Below, in pieces: positions 33,601-41,815 of a stretch of 64,000 nucleotides of DNA. A model generated the notes under the pieces. The model saw only the letters and a list, made by a program, of their open reading frames with translations. It was not told the DNA's origin and ran no database searches. Position numbers and translations under genes: made by a program. Positions within the stretch are counted from its first letter, which is position 1. Every line of letters begins with the position of its first letter. Source of the stretch: Ostreiculturibacter nitratireducens (lineage in GTDB: Bacteria > Pseudomonadota > Alphaproteobacteria > Rhodobacterales > Rhodobacteraceae); NCBI RefSeq assembly GCF_032670585.1, contig NZ_JAVQHL010000001.1:992001-1056000 (forward strand), in the 5' to 3' direction.

Positions 33601-35835
33601 AAGCAGTGGGGCGAGTACAAACCGGTCAAGCTCGACACTCGCAACGTGCTCGATGCGAAGGCTGCGGTGGCCGATGCGGCTGATACGAAGACGACCGATG
33701 CTCTCGCCGAGCTGGAAAAGCGCTTCAAGGCCGCCGAGAGCTGGGAAACTGTGCGTTTTGACTACGTCAAGGCCAAGGCGATGATGGAAGAAATCATCAC
33801 CGACGCAAACGCGCTCGATACGGAGATCGCGGACTTCAAGAGTTACGTGACCAAGATTGGGGAACTGGACGTCGCGATCGATGCTCTCGAAGAGGCGGAC
33901 AAGGCGGACGGCGTGAAGCCAGTGCTCGACAGACTGCGGAACAAGAAGGCCAACGCCGTAGCCATGGCCGACGGCGGCGATCGGACCGGGGCGATCGATC
34001 TTCTGACTGAAGCGATCGGAGAAGCCGGTGCAGCGACGGGCGATGCGGCCGCGGTCGGAAGCTTCGCCGATGCCGTCGGCAAGATCGCGACCGACGCGAC
34101 GGAACCTGGCGCCGATCTGGCGAAGCTCTGCGATGACGCCGCGGCACAGATATCGTCGATCGTGCGGCAGATGGATGGCGTGGCGCTCATGCCAAGGCTT
34201 CTGGAGCTCGGTGACAGGATCGAGGCAGCCAAGGCGGGACTGCCCGGCGATGCCGATGCGGCCAAGAGCGCGCTCGCGGACGTCGCGGTCGGACTTGTGG
34301 AGATCCGAAAGGAGATGGCGCACCACGCGCAGATCATGCGCGAGATCGACACCGCCGTGGATCTTATCGGGCCGCTGGTCTCGGGCCACAAGAACGAGCA
34401 TCCGCAAGCGGACTATTCGTCCGCTGAAGCCCAGAGCCTCCTGGACGGGCTCAGTACTGCCCGGAATCTGCTGCGTTCAGACCGCAGCAAGGCCGACGAC
34501 GCGAGCAAGGCGATCGAGGACGCGCTCCGGAAATATCATCCGCTCAAGGCGGCAGCTGATGCGCACATCCTCTACGTGGACCTCCGCGATCAGGTCAGAC
34601 CGCTCATCGATGAGATGGAGGAGCACGACTCACGCTACGCGATCCAAGACGAGATGGTCGAATTCCGGACAAGGATGACGGAAGCCGAGAACAAGGCGCT
34701 GGACAAGAAGCACGAGGAAGCAAAGAACCTGGTGAACCAAGCGAAGGCGATCCACGCCGGCGCGATGCTTCAGGCCAAGATGGCGGGCAACGGCACGCCC
34801 ACCGAGGCCGAGGTGCTTGCGATCATCAATGGCCCGGGCGGCGAGAAGGCCTTCGACGATATTGTCAAAACGCTCGATCCGAACGCGACACGCGTGGTTC
34901 TAAGGGTCGCATTCGAGGCACGTTTCGGCTGCACGCTTACGATGCTCGAGAAAGAGAACAAGAACGCGGCAGGCGAAGTCACCGGAACCGTCGACGATCC
35001 GGACATTGACGCGGGCAAGGCCAAGAAGGGGCCGAACATGCGCGCGCTCTATGACGCGATGTGCCTCCTTCCGGCCGCCGACACCCTGACCAACGAAAGC
35101 CTGCTAGGGGTCACGCGCGTCGCCGAAGGCGGCGGTGCCTCGGACCACCATCCGGGCACCAAGGTCATGACGATGCGCGAAGGCGACGTCATGTACAGCG
35201 CCGCCTACGGGATCGGCCTTGATTACGAGCTCGAGGGTGTGCCGGAGAACCTCCGTCCGAAACCCGGAAAGGAGGTCCGCCGCTTCGACTGGAATACGCT
35301 TCACGAAGTGGGCCACGCCGTCGACGACAAGCTCAACTTCACCAATCGGCATCTCAAGAATCCCAGTTTCGGCGGCTGGGAGTACCCGTCCAAGGACGTG
35401 GGCCCCTTCGCCGAGGTCATTGCCAAGCATTTCAAGTTCGACAAGGACTACGTCACACAGGTCATGCTGCATAACACCAACCCTCCGGTTCCGGAAAACC
35501 CGAATCCCGACAGCATCGAGCCGGACGAATGGGAACGACGGCGCATCACCGTGAAGGCTTGGCTTGAGAACACCTTTTCGGGCCGCAATCCCTGGCAGAC
35601 GACTTCATCCGCAAAGGCCTGCGAGATCAAGGGACGCTGTTATCACGAGTCAATGCCGGGCTACTGGGTGAGCTACCCAATCGAAGAACGCAGCAAAGGT
35701 GTGACTGGTTACCAGTTCAGGTCGCCGCTCGAATGGTTCTCTGAACTCTATGCCGCCTATCACACTGGGCGGCTCGCCGACGGTCATCCGGCCGAAACCT
35801 GGCTGTCGAAACTCAAGAACCCGGCGGAGGTCTGA
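30637..35835 (+). CDS. Giant helical protein with C-terminal HEVGH metallopeptidase (putative effector)
   Basis: A 1732-residue protein from ATG 30637, preceded by GAGGACAG. The first roughly 1400 residues are a long array of charged alpha-helical segments, repeatedly of the form helix, dxxGA or dYxxA turn, helix. The start MAYEGLTPKQIEFIKKYLIK shares its motif with the 175-residue protein (LLPAQIAFVTKYL). Near the C-terminus H1556-E-V-G-H1560 within TLHEVGHAVDDKLNF is a zinc metallopeptidase motif, with the AVDD extension seen in anthrax lethal-factor-like (M34-type) toxins. LEWFSELYAAYHTG near residue 1703 could supply the third zinc ligand, Glu. There is no signal peptide. Location downstream of a T6SS locus and toxin-like domain order suggest a secreted protease effector; this is inference. 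The CpXC gene follows after 3 bp. Confidence 0.85.
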   Translation: MAYEGLTPKQIEFIKKYLIKVGAFNRKREKAYNEELVASYRALQDRITSLRRDVDKFGAQLIAASMKAQIDTADNIVGRNPDVPDIPGAHAALDVVEAMLLAGQRADEWQARRDRLEPTMKKALGSLVKQKAEIQTAWTDSEEAAALGAKRTEVAPYDRALRRLDAVEELIRQGVAEQKIIQRIYETPTGAENIGTVVAVSAAKTALDVEVANYKATVESLGKTFKPDLPPALLTITGAIDQIVSNVVKTDAYALNSAAAEVKTKVAELKEAAKTPIAERQKWLSDLAAVEARLSTLRNHRQAGNAQHIVPRINVIQGDINVATGKATAHDYVGASAQIAGLADACSETITLADAISKFKAIVADRNERIGQIDGLGGSAHATVAALINEAKAKRNSAVALASQTPPDFVAAVKALNEMPPMIDQAVRLSAFANWVNSQIVDYKNEYQGLKSWQDGLNPADAPLDPDLPALDKVIKDVEALMGVTNEAGTNRGQAIEKAGGIISTSGHFKTAIKTRKTNAEKYYAARADHAARLAKFEGKPGEEAVREYVARMKADATQAEGAASRKEYHVGTQLLESSRASEAAMLKQLELGAAFFPKYDEVRKLLEKIEGKEDKEDPDKSIAPDPNREKAADLIAEVKRLRAEAYSKGVAQRDWETATSLVEAAKARVEEAAKMLAAVKSLEAGKRELGEDTQNFTAAFAAYGTIRSAAETYAAGAFGEKFTQADDAMKRASDDNSGPDVVKSSVEAAIAICETIISLAGKKKAYETARTAADTQHKAKVVPADTPENGIHEQREKIDKLLEEASDLAKPEVYDFDRATAKIAEALTLANAVPAMLAARDAVKDKIKNVKDLITKLEGPQYAAGCSKEIDRLKKVLTDFEAAEKSLDLGKMKSIAEAGDALVAPYDALGEDYKKFVQSNRQAHCKERWDLVKDLVPDLDDSQFPQRKRTHDFVTSFNHHVARHNYKAALEAYGPVYWSSETAILAAKQWGEYKPVKLDTRNVLDAKAAVADAADTKTTDALAELEKRFKAAESWETVRFDYVKAKAMMEEIITDANALDTEIADFKSYVTKIGELDVAIDALEEADKADGVKPVLDRLRNKKANAVAMADGGDRTGAIDLLTEAIGEAGAATGDAAAVGSFADAVGKIATDATEPGADLAKLCDDAAAQISSIVRQMDGVALMPRLLELGDRIEAAKAGLPGDADAAKSALADVAVGLVEIRKEMAHHAQIMREIDTAVDLIGPLVSGHKNEHPQADYSSAEAQSLLDGLSTARNLLRSDRSKADDASKAIEDALRKYHPLKAAADAHILYVDLRDQVRPLIDEMEEHDSRYAIQDEMVEFRTRMTEAENKALDKKHEEAKNLVNQAKAIHAGAMLQAKMAGNGTPTEAEVLAIINGPGGEKAFDDIVKTLDPNATRVVLRVAFEARFGCTLTMLEKENKNAAGEVTGTVDDPDIDAGKAKKGPNMRALYDAMCLLPAADTLTNESLLGVTRVAEGGGASDHHPGTKVMTMREGDVMYSAAYGIGLDYELEGVPENLRPKPGKEVRRFDWNTLHEVGHAVDDKLNFTNRHLKNPSFGGWEYPSKDVGPFAEVIAKHFKFDKDYVTQVMLHNTNPPVPENPNPDSIEPDEWERRRITVKAWLENTFSGRNPWQTTSSAKACEIKGRCYHESMPGYWVSYPIEERSKGVTGYQFRSPLEWFSELYAAYHTGRLADGHPAETWLSKLKNPAEV

Positions 35836-35838
35836 CCC

Positions 35839-36543
35839 ATGTCCCTGTTCACAACGATGAACGTGACCTGTCCGTCTTGCGGCCAAACGATGACAATGGA
35901 GGCGGTCGGCAGCGTCAACGCCGACAGGCGTCCGGACCTTCGTGAAGCGATCCTGGAAAACGTGTTCCAACAGGTGCCATGCGTGAACTGCGGCGCGAAT
36001 TTCAGGCTCGAGCCGGAATTCAGCTATCTTGACGTTGGCAACGGCCAGTGGATCGCCGCGATGCCGGCACGGCGGATGGTCGATTTCCGCGAGATCGAGC
36101 CGGAAACACAGGAAAGCTTCGACAGCGCCTATGGAAAATCCGCCCCCTTAGAAGCGCAGGCCGTGGGCGAAGGCCTGACACCGCGCCTTACTTTCGGCTG
36201 GCAGGGGCTGCGAGAAAAGATCCTGCTTGGTGAAGAGAAACTCGACGACGGGATCGTGGAGCTCTGCAAGCTTGAAGTCATGCGCAACATCGACGAAGCG
36301 CCGGTCGGCGAAGATGTGGAACTTCGTCTATACATTGCGGACGAGTCACTCCTGACCTTCCTCTTTCTCGACATCAACAGTGAAGAAACCCTCGAAGAAG
36401 CGCAGGCTCCCCGCGCGCTTTACGACGAGATCGCGGCGAAGCGGGATCAATACGGACCGCTGCTCGATCGGCTGACGAGCGGCCCGTTCGTTGACATGCG
36501 GCGGCTTTACATGGGCGAGGAGCAGCAGCCCCAGCCTGCCTGA
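35839..36543 (+). CDS. CpXC zinc-ribbon-domain protein coupled to the metallopeptidase
   Basis: A 234-residue protein. The N-terminal domain has paired cysteine motifs, CPSCGQTM near residues 11-18 and VPCVNCGANF near 46-55, matching the CpXC domain, which probably binds zinc. The remainder (about 70-234) is acidic and helical, ending DMRRLYMGEEQQPQPA. It begins 3 bp after the metallopeptidase stop, so it is co-translated with it. A dedicated partner (immunity protein, chaperone or inhibitor of the protease) is plausible from this spacing, but CpXC proteins have no established activity. Confidence 0.82.
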   Translation: MSLFTTMNVTCPSCGQTMTMEAVGSVNADRRPDLREAILENVFQQVPCVNCGANFRLEPEFSYLDVGNGQWIAAMPARRMVDFREIEPETQESFDSAYGKSAPLEAQAVGEGLTPRLTFGWQGLREKILLGEEKLDDGIVELCKLEVMRNIDEAPVGEDVELRLYIADESLLTFLFLDINSEETLEEAQAPRALYDEIAAKRDQYGPLLDRLTSGPFVDMRRLYMGEEQQPQPA

Positions 36544-36621
36544 GACACCGCTTGGCGAAGAAATCCCCGAGCACCTGTCCATTCACGCATGACTCCGCAG
36601 GCAGGTACGGTCGGTCTTTTC

Positions 36622-36651
36622 TTGACCCACCGGAAAAAGCCGGACGATAAT
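36622..36651 (+). promoter_or_regulatory. Candidate sigma-70 promoter upstream of the 175-residue gene
   Basis: TTGACC (-35) and GATAAT (-10) separated by 18 bp, each one mismatch from consensus, with the ATG 30 nt downstream. It would start a second transcript for the small helical protein and the kinase. Confidence 0.45.
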
Positions 36652-36680
36652 TGGCTGCGCGACGAAAGCGGGATGTGCCA

Positions 36681-37208
36681 ATGGCCGAAACCAAACTGCT
36701 GCCAGCCCAGATTGCCTTTGTTACGAAATACTTGAACTACACGCCGTCCGGCAGCGGCGGCACGCGCGCCGATGGCGATCTTCCCAAGACGGACATCGAG
36801 GCCGGTCTGCCCCCGGTGTCTCCCGTCGCGTTCCAGCGATCGCGGATTGTCTGGCTCGACGCCAAGAAGAAGATGAAATCCGAACTCGACAAGCTCCGAG
36901 CGTCGATCGCGGCATTGGCGGCTGATGACGAAGAGACCGACGCGATCCTCGCCGCGACCGATGATCTTATCGCGGAATTCGACGCCTTCGACACAAGGTT
37001 GGAGGACGTTCTGGACGACATTACCAACACCGAGGACGGTCCCAAGCGCATCCGCCTGCGCAAATCGGCCATGGGTGTAATCGACGCCTACAAGCAGGCA
37101 CTGGAAGGACCGTTCTTCTCGCGCGTGGACGACAATCCATTCGGCAAAGTGGCGGTCGCCTCCACTGCTCGGCGATCGTTGTCGATGATCCAGAAAACGC
37201 TGGTCTGA
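36681..37208 (+). CDS. Small helical protein made of the cluster-shared domain
   Basis: A 175-residue protein starting at ATG 36681. Residues 1-14 (MAETKLLPAQIAFV) resemble the start of the giant metallopeptidase protein. Residues about 45-175 are homologous to the C-terminal domain of the 442-residue protein, with SRIVWLDAKKKMKSELDKL and a GKVAVASTARRSLSMIQKTL end matching NVAVASTAQKSLDAISKSL. It therefore links three cluster members by shared modules. It lies 31 bp upstream of the kinase gene. A docking or adaptor role is inferred from the sharing; no enzyme motif is present. Confidence 0.78.
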   Translation: MAETKLLPAQIAFVTKYLNYTPSGSGGTRADGDLPKTDIEAGLPPVSPVAFQRSRIVWLDAKKKMKSELDKLRASIAALAADDEETDAILAATDDLIAEFDAFDTRLEDVLDDITNTEDGPKRIRLRKSAMGVIDAYKQALEGPFFSRVDDNPFGKVAVASTARRSLSMIQKTLV

Positions 37209-37239
37209 TTTCCGCACTTGCCAGAGGAGAACGACGCCA

Positions 37240-40200
37240 ATGGCACTCGAAGACGAACAACTCAAATGGCTTGAAGCTGCGACCGCGGGAAAGCACCGCT
37301 TCAAGCGCCGCTCGATCACGAAGGAGTTCGAGGCCTACAAGCGCCGGCGCGAGAAGGCCGCGACTGCGCGCGACCTGCTCGCTCCCTCCGACCCGAACGT
37401 GGCAATCATCGATGCGGGATTGAAGGCGGCCGACGACGAGGCGGCGAAGGGGAAGTTCAAGGAAGCCTATGCCGCGCTCGACGATATCAAGCGCATCGCT
37501 AAGGCTTCGGCTGCCGGCCGCAGTGACGGTGTGATCGCTGACGACCTGAAGATGCATGCAAATATCCTGGAGTCTCAGGTCGCGCTTCACAAACAGCGCG
37601 TTGATTCACTGGAGGCCCGGACCAACGCCCTTCTGGACGAGGCGCGCCGCAACGATCCAGTGCGCAACCAGCCCACGTTCGAGGCAGCGCTCGTCGCCCG
37701 AGAGGCCTTCATCGCGGTCGAGGCACGGATGCGTAGCGATCAGTCGGCGCTGTTCAACGAAGCCAACTCGTTTGCTGACAGAATGGATGGCCATGACCTT
37801 AAGGGGCGCGTGGCAACGGCGGAAACACTTGCCGCAGCGCTGCAGAAGACCGGTCGAGACACGGGCATTGCTGGCGATGTCGCTCGGGTCACGGCTGCGA
37901 AGCAGCAACTGGCCGCGGCTGCGGGGCGCTATGCCACTGGCGATTTCCTGCGAAAGATGGGGTCCGACGCGCGGACCGCGCTTTTTGAGACCCTTGCGAA
38001 CATCAGGTCGTTGGAGACCTATCAGAAACGCGACGGCGAAGGCACGACGCAAGACGCCAAGACGGAAACGATCCGTGGCAAGCTGAAGCCTACCGACAAC
38101 CGCCTCGCCCTGATCGAGGCTGAGCAAGAGCGGCTCGAGAAGGCAATTGGCACTGTTACGCTTGCCACCACGTTGGACGATCTGACGCTTCTGGATACGT
38201 CGCGGCAGAAGATCAACACGCTTCCCGAACGCCCCAAGTTCGACATGGACAACGTGGTGGGCGGACTGCAGCCGATCGCGCCGGCCAATCCGGACGGCAC
38301 GCGCGGCCATGTTTCGCTGCGGGCGATCGAAACGACGAAGGCCGAAGCACTGGCCAATCTCCGCCAGGCGACTCGCGCCATCATGGCCGACCCTGACCGC
38401 CTGTTCGACCTGACGCTGAAGCGCGCCGAGGACTTCCGCAAAAGCCTCGCGGCGGAGCTGCTGCCGGGAGTTCGCAGCAAAGACATGACGGAAAACGAAA
38501 AGCTCCTGTTGGCTGACGTCGCGGCGGAACTGGAAAAGGAGGTCTGCAAAGTCAGCCCGAACAAGGTTGCCGCCGACGGCCAGACGCTCGACATGGGCGG
38601 AACCGTTTACCGTGCAGATGCGGTTCTGGGACAGGGCGGCTTCGGGCGTGCACAGCGTTTCGTCGACCCGCAGACCGGCAAAGCCGTCGTCGTCAAGACC
38701 TTGCTGAGTAATGAGCCAGAGAAACGCAAGAACATGGTCGAAGAGATGGAGGTTCATTACCGGCTGATGCAGGGAATGGTGCCCGGCCAGGAATCCGCAA
38801 TCGTCGAGATGAAAGGCGCGGCTAGGAGCGACGACGGATCGTTCCACATGATCATGGAAGAGATCGAGGGCGGCGAACTGGACGACGAGGCCAACCTTGT
38901 AAATGCCATGGAGCGTAGTGGCCTGATCCCGGAATCCGCGCGCGAACTGCTTGTCGCCGACATGCTGAAGAACACGGTCGAGGGGCTGATGGAGCTGGAA
39001 CGCCTTGGCTTCGCCCATAACGACATGAAGGGCGGCAACGTCATGATGACCAAGGACGGCAAGATCAAGGTGATCGACTACGGTTCGTCCCGATTTGGCG
39101 ATGACGAGGGAAAGCTCAAACCCGGCCGTTGGGCATCCACCCCACAATATGACCCGATGGATAGCGAGGTCAGCTCCAAGTCCGACGAATTCGCACTTGG
39201 TGTGATGATACGCAAGATGGTGGGTCAACTTTCACCGCAGCGCTGGGCATCGAAAAACATCAAGTTCGACGATCGCGGGCAGTTGCCCGACGCCATGAAA
39301 GACGACCCCGACAAGCGGAAATTCAGCGGCGCCCTTGGCGCGCTTCTGTCGGCGGTCGAGAACGAGAAGCCCGACGAGCGGCCGTCCTACGAGGCCTTGC
39401 TAGCCAGCACGGTCTTGATGCGTGACAGCGAAGACGTGAACCCCGAGGACGTCAAGGACCTGCGCGCGGCCTCGCTCCAGATGGCGGAGCAGATGCGTGG
39501 CATGAAGGTCGACGTCGACTTCGATGGAATCCAGGCGAAGGTGGCGAACAACAAGAGGTTCGAAGGCGTCGACATTCGCGAGCTTCTTGCCAAACAGGCG
39601 GATCTTACAGGCAATGACGTGAAGCTCAAAGAGGCGCAGGCCATTGTCGGATCGTTGGATGAAACGATCCGTTCGGCTTACGCAAACATGGCCGACGAAA
39701 AGAACGAGAACGTCCTCAAATCCGAAAAGAAGAAAATCACCGAAGCGATGTTGGCCCGTGAGGTCCTGATCGCGTCGGTCATCAATCCTGGGATCGAGGC
39801 ACGCAGCGAGGACGGCAAACGCGAATACCAGGCTGCGATAGCGGACCCCAACATTCAGGTCGCCTATAAGGGAGCGAACGGCCCGGCAACCCTTTCGATC
39901 GGCGAGGCCGTCAAGCGCCGCGAATCAATTCTCGCCAAGTTGGCCGACATCAGGGACCGGTTCTACAAGTTCATCTCCCAAGCTGAAGACGTGAACATGG
40001 ACAAGGTCGAACAGCTGAACGACATGATGACCAAGCTGGATGACGAATGCCGTTCGATAGAAGCGGCCGTCTACGGCACGGTCGGACCCGACGCGAAGTT
40101 CTATCTGGCACGAACCAAGGTGGCGGAGGTCGGCGCACGGTTCGGGACGGCGAATACAAGCTCCACCCACACCCCGCCGGAGCGCGACGTGGTCGACGAG

Positions 40201-40260
40201 ATCACCAGCACCATCCTGAAGGGGCGCGAAGCAGCCGGGATCGAAAAGGCAGCAACCTAG
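37240..40260 (+). CDS. Helical protein with embedded Ser/Thr protein kinase domain
   Basis: A 1006-residue protein without signal peptide or membrane helix. Residues 1-450 are charged helices, with a start (RRSITKEFEAYKRRREKAA) echoing other cluster proteins. The kinase domain spans about 455-730. It has glycine loop G464-QGGFG, ATP-anchoring K486 (VVVKTLL), catalytic loop H593-N-D-M-K-G-G-N600 (HND in place of HRD) and metal-binding D613-YG (in place of DFG), then a WASTPQYDPMD activation segment. All catalytic residues (K486, D595, K597, N600, D613) are retained, so activity is expected. Residues 750-1006 are again helical. It may be a secreted kinase effector or a PpkA-like post-translational regulator of T6SS; unlike PpkA it lacks a transmembrane or forkhead-partner region. 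Confidence 0.85.
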   Translation: MALEDEQLKWLEAATAGKHRFKRRSITKEFEAYKRRREKAATARDLLAPSDPNVAIIDAGLKAADDEAAKGKFKEAYAALDDIKRIAKASAAGRSDGVIADDLKMHANILESQVALHKQRVDSLEARTNALLDEARRNDPVRNQPTFEAALVAREAFIAVEARMRSDQSALFNEANSFADRMDGHDLKGRVATAETLAAALQKTGRDTGIAGDVARVTAAKQQLAAAAGRYATGDFLRKMGSDARTALFETLANIRSLETYQKRDGEGTTQDAKTETIRGKLKPTDNRLALIEAEQERLEKAIGTVTLATTLDDLTLLDTSRQKINTLPERPKFDMDNVVGGLQPIAPANPDGTRGHVSLRAIETTKAEALANLRQATRAIMADPDRLFDLTLKRAEDFRKSLAAELLPGVRSKDMTENEKLLLADVAAELEKEVCKVSPNKVAADGQTLDMGGTVYRADAVLGQGGFGRAQRFVDPQTGKAVVVKTLLSNEPEKRKNMVEEMEVHYRLMQGMVPGQESAIVEMKGAARSDDGSFHMIMEEIEGGELDDEANLVNAMERSGLIPESARELLVADMLKNTVEGLMELERLGFAHNDMKGGNVMMTKDGKIKVIDYGSSRFGDDEGKLKPGRWASTPQYDPMDSEVSSKSDEFALGVMIRKMVGQLSPQRWASKNIKFDDRGQLPDAMKDDPDKRKFSGALGALLSAVENEKPDERPSYEALLASTVLMRDSEDVNPEDVKDLRAASLQMAEQMRGMKVDVDFDGIQAKVANNKRFEGVDIRELLAKQADLTGNDVKLKEAQAIVGSLDETIRSAYANMADEKNENVLKSEKKKITEAMLAREVLIASVINPGIEARSEDGKREYQAAIADPNIQVAYKGANGPATLSIGEAVKRRESILAKLADIRDRFYKFISQAEDVNMDKVEQLNDMMTKLDDECRSIEAAVYGTVGPDAKFYLARTKVAEVGARFGTANTSSTHTPPERDVVDEITSTILKGREAAGIEKAAT

Positions 40261-40642
40261 ACCGGGAACCCGAAGCCTTCGCCATCAACGACGTTCGCGG
40301 AACGATGGTGAAGCTTCCTGCCGACGCATGCGTGGCGGGCCAACTCCCCCCTTGCCGTCCGTTCTGATTCGGCGCAGACGTCGGCGAACGCATCCCAATC
40401 CCTTATGCCGCATCCAGTCGGCTGCTCCCAGCCACCACGACTTCTATCGAAAGGCCCTGATCAACGCTGGCCGCAAGCTCTCGGGTTCAATAAGCGTTCA
40501 CGTGATCCAAGGCTGACCTGCCTCTGTAGTCTGATCCTGTGGCAACTGGGTCGACCACATCGCCGCGGCACTCGACAACAGCTTGGCTACGACGTCTGCA
40601 AACCGATCGGGCGACGAGAACATGTGATTTCAAGGGGAAGGA
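40261..40642. other. 382-bp intergenic region between the kinase gene and tRNA-His
   Basis: Nothing recognisable: no protein-like reading frame, no strong terminator and no repeat. It marks the boundary between the accessory cluster and conserved chromosomal genes. Confidence 0.55.
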
Positions 40643-40719
40643 TGGTACCGCCTCCCCGGCTCGAACGGGGGACCCCCAGATCCACAATCTGGTGCTCTAA
40701 CCAACTGAGCTAAGGCGGC
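40643..40719 (-). tRNA. tRNA-His (anticodon GTG)
   Basis: A complete cloverleaf on the minus strand: acceptor GCCGCCT pairs with AGGCGGT, the D arm is GCTC...GAGC, the anticodon stem CCAGA/TCTGG encloses loop TTGTGGA (anticodon GTG), and the T arm is CCCCG-TTCGAGC-CGGGG. CCA is encoded. The 5' end is G1 opposite U72 with discriminator A73 and no G-1, the atypical histidine tRNA form reported for alphaproteobacteria. It sits at the edge of the accessory cluster, a common integration site. Confidence 0.95.
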
Positions 40720-40918
40720 ACTCTCGGGCCATTTACCCCCCGTCCCTTCGGATTGCAAGAGGCGGCGGGCGTGCATCTGCAACGGAGTGTCGTGGAAATC
40801 CAAGGTCATCTGCCGGCGTGCGAAGTTCCGGTTATTGCCTTCGGCCTGTTCCGGCTTGCTTTGTCTGCTGCTTCCGCGCTAGCACGCGCCATTGGCACCC
40901 AAGCCGGCAGGGGCAGAC

Positions 40919-41137
40919 ATGGGCATCGACAAGGAAAGCGAAATCGCGGCCAATCTGCAGATCGGGCCGACGAGTCTCGGAATGGTCCGAATCTACGTAG
41001 AGGCAGAAGGGATCGAACTTCCGTTGGATTTCGACCCGGAAGAGGCCGAGGAAATCGCCGAAGAGCTGCGCGCCGCCGCCGAGGCCGCGCGCGACATGGG
41101 TGGCAAGCCCGCCCCTAAGGGATCCCGTCGGAAGTGA
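40919..41137 (+). CDS. Small conserved protein (resembles DUF6324)
   Basis: A 72-residue cytosolic protein from ATG 40919 with GGGGCAG just upstream. The sequence MGIDKESEIAANLQIGPTSL and the acidic EEAEEIAEELRAAAEAARD helix match my recollection of a small family widespread in Rhodobacteraceae and annotated as DUF6324; the exact family number should be treated as tentative. Function unknown. It overlaps the 3' end of mmcB on the opposite strand by 23 bp. Confidence 0.75.
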   Translation: MGIDKESEIAANLQIGPTSLGMVRIYVEAEGIELPLDFDPEEAEEIAEELRAAAEAARDMGGKPAPKGSRRK

Positions 41138-41564
41138 CACCGGGATCTCGCAGGGCCTGAAGCCTCATCGCGGCGTGGCGTGCGAACTTCTGCATCATCA
41201 CCTTGCGCCGTGCCGGCGCAAGACGTGACTCGGGCGCCATGCGCACGACCTCGGCATCGTAGGGGTCGGCCAGGATAAGGCCGGTCTCCTCCGGCAACAA
41301 CTCGACCGGGAATTCGGCGTCGACCGCCCAGAAGAACCTGTCCGCCCATTCCAGGTAGCCCTGCCATTTCCGGTCAGAGGTGAAATCGGCGCGTGAGGAC
41401 TTGCACTCGACGATCCAGAGCTCGCCCTTCGGTCCGAGCGCCAGAACGTCCACCCGAAGACCCGGCGCCGGGACCAGTTCCTCGACCGTCACGAAGCCGA
41501 GCGAGAGCATGTGGCGGCAGACGCCGCGCGCGAGAAGCTGACCGGGCTGAAGCGTATCGGGCAT
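41115..41564 (-). CDS. mmcB: MmcB-type DNA repair protein
   Basis: A 149-residue protein of the MmcB family, part of the SOS-regulated mismatch/mutagenesis-linked genes known from Caulobacter. The restriction-endonuclease-like core is visible: LRVDVLALGPKGELWIVECK followed by SSRADFTSDRKWQGYLEWAD, giving D and E-x-K catalytic-type residues. Start ATG 41564 (MPDTLQPGQLLARGV) was preferred because the family begins near LLARG; ATG 41600 is an alternative. Neither has a strong ribosome site. It is convergent with the small DUF6324-like gene. Confidence 0.85.
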   Translation of the reverse strand: MPDTLQPGQLLARGVCRHMLSLGFVTVEELVPAPGLRVDVLALGPKGELWIVECKSSRADFTSDRKWQGYLEWADRFFWAVDAEFPVELLPEETGLILADPYDAEVVRMAPESRLAPARRKVMMQKFARHAAMRLQALRDPGVTSDGIP

Positions 41565-41815
41565 GGCGGGATTTATGAACGTAACGGGAACATTTGGCAA
41601 GACTTGCGCAGCGCGCCGGCACGCCCTATCTCAGAGACTGGCGGGTTCTGCCCCTCTCGTGAGAGGCCCTTTTCCAGTGGCCGATAATCATTTCCGAGGG
41701 AGCTGGCTCTGCCGGGATCCTGGTCCCGGTATCTGGCGCCCACCTGGTAAGTCCAGGCTCTCGGGAAAACCAAGCCTCCACGGCTGCCGCGGTTCCCGCC
41801 ACCGCTTTCCCCAAC

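Noticed and set aside
37606..39228. 540-codon minus-strand frame
   Set aside because: Antisense to the kinase gene, whose catalytic motifs lie on the plus strand.
41601..41815. Possible small gene or RNA between mmcB and the barrel-gene terminator
   Set aside because: Only a short palindrome (CCTCTCGTGAGAGG) and a 63-codon frame with no ribosome site; not enough for a call.
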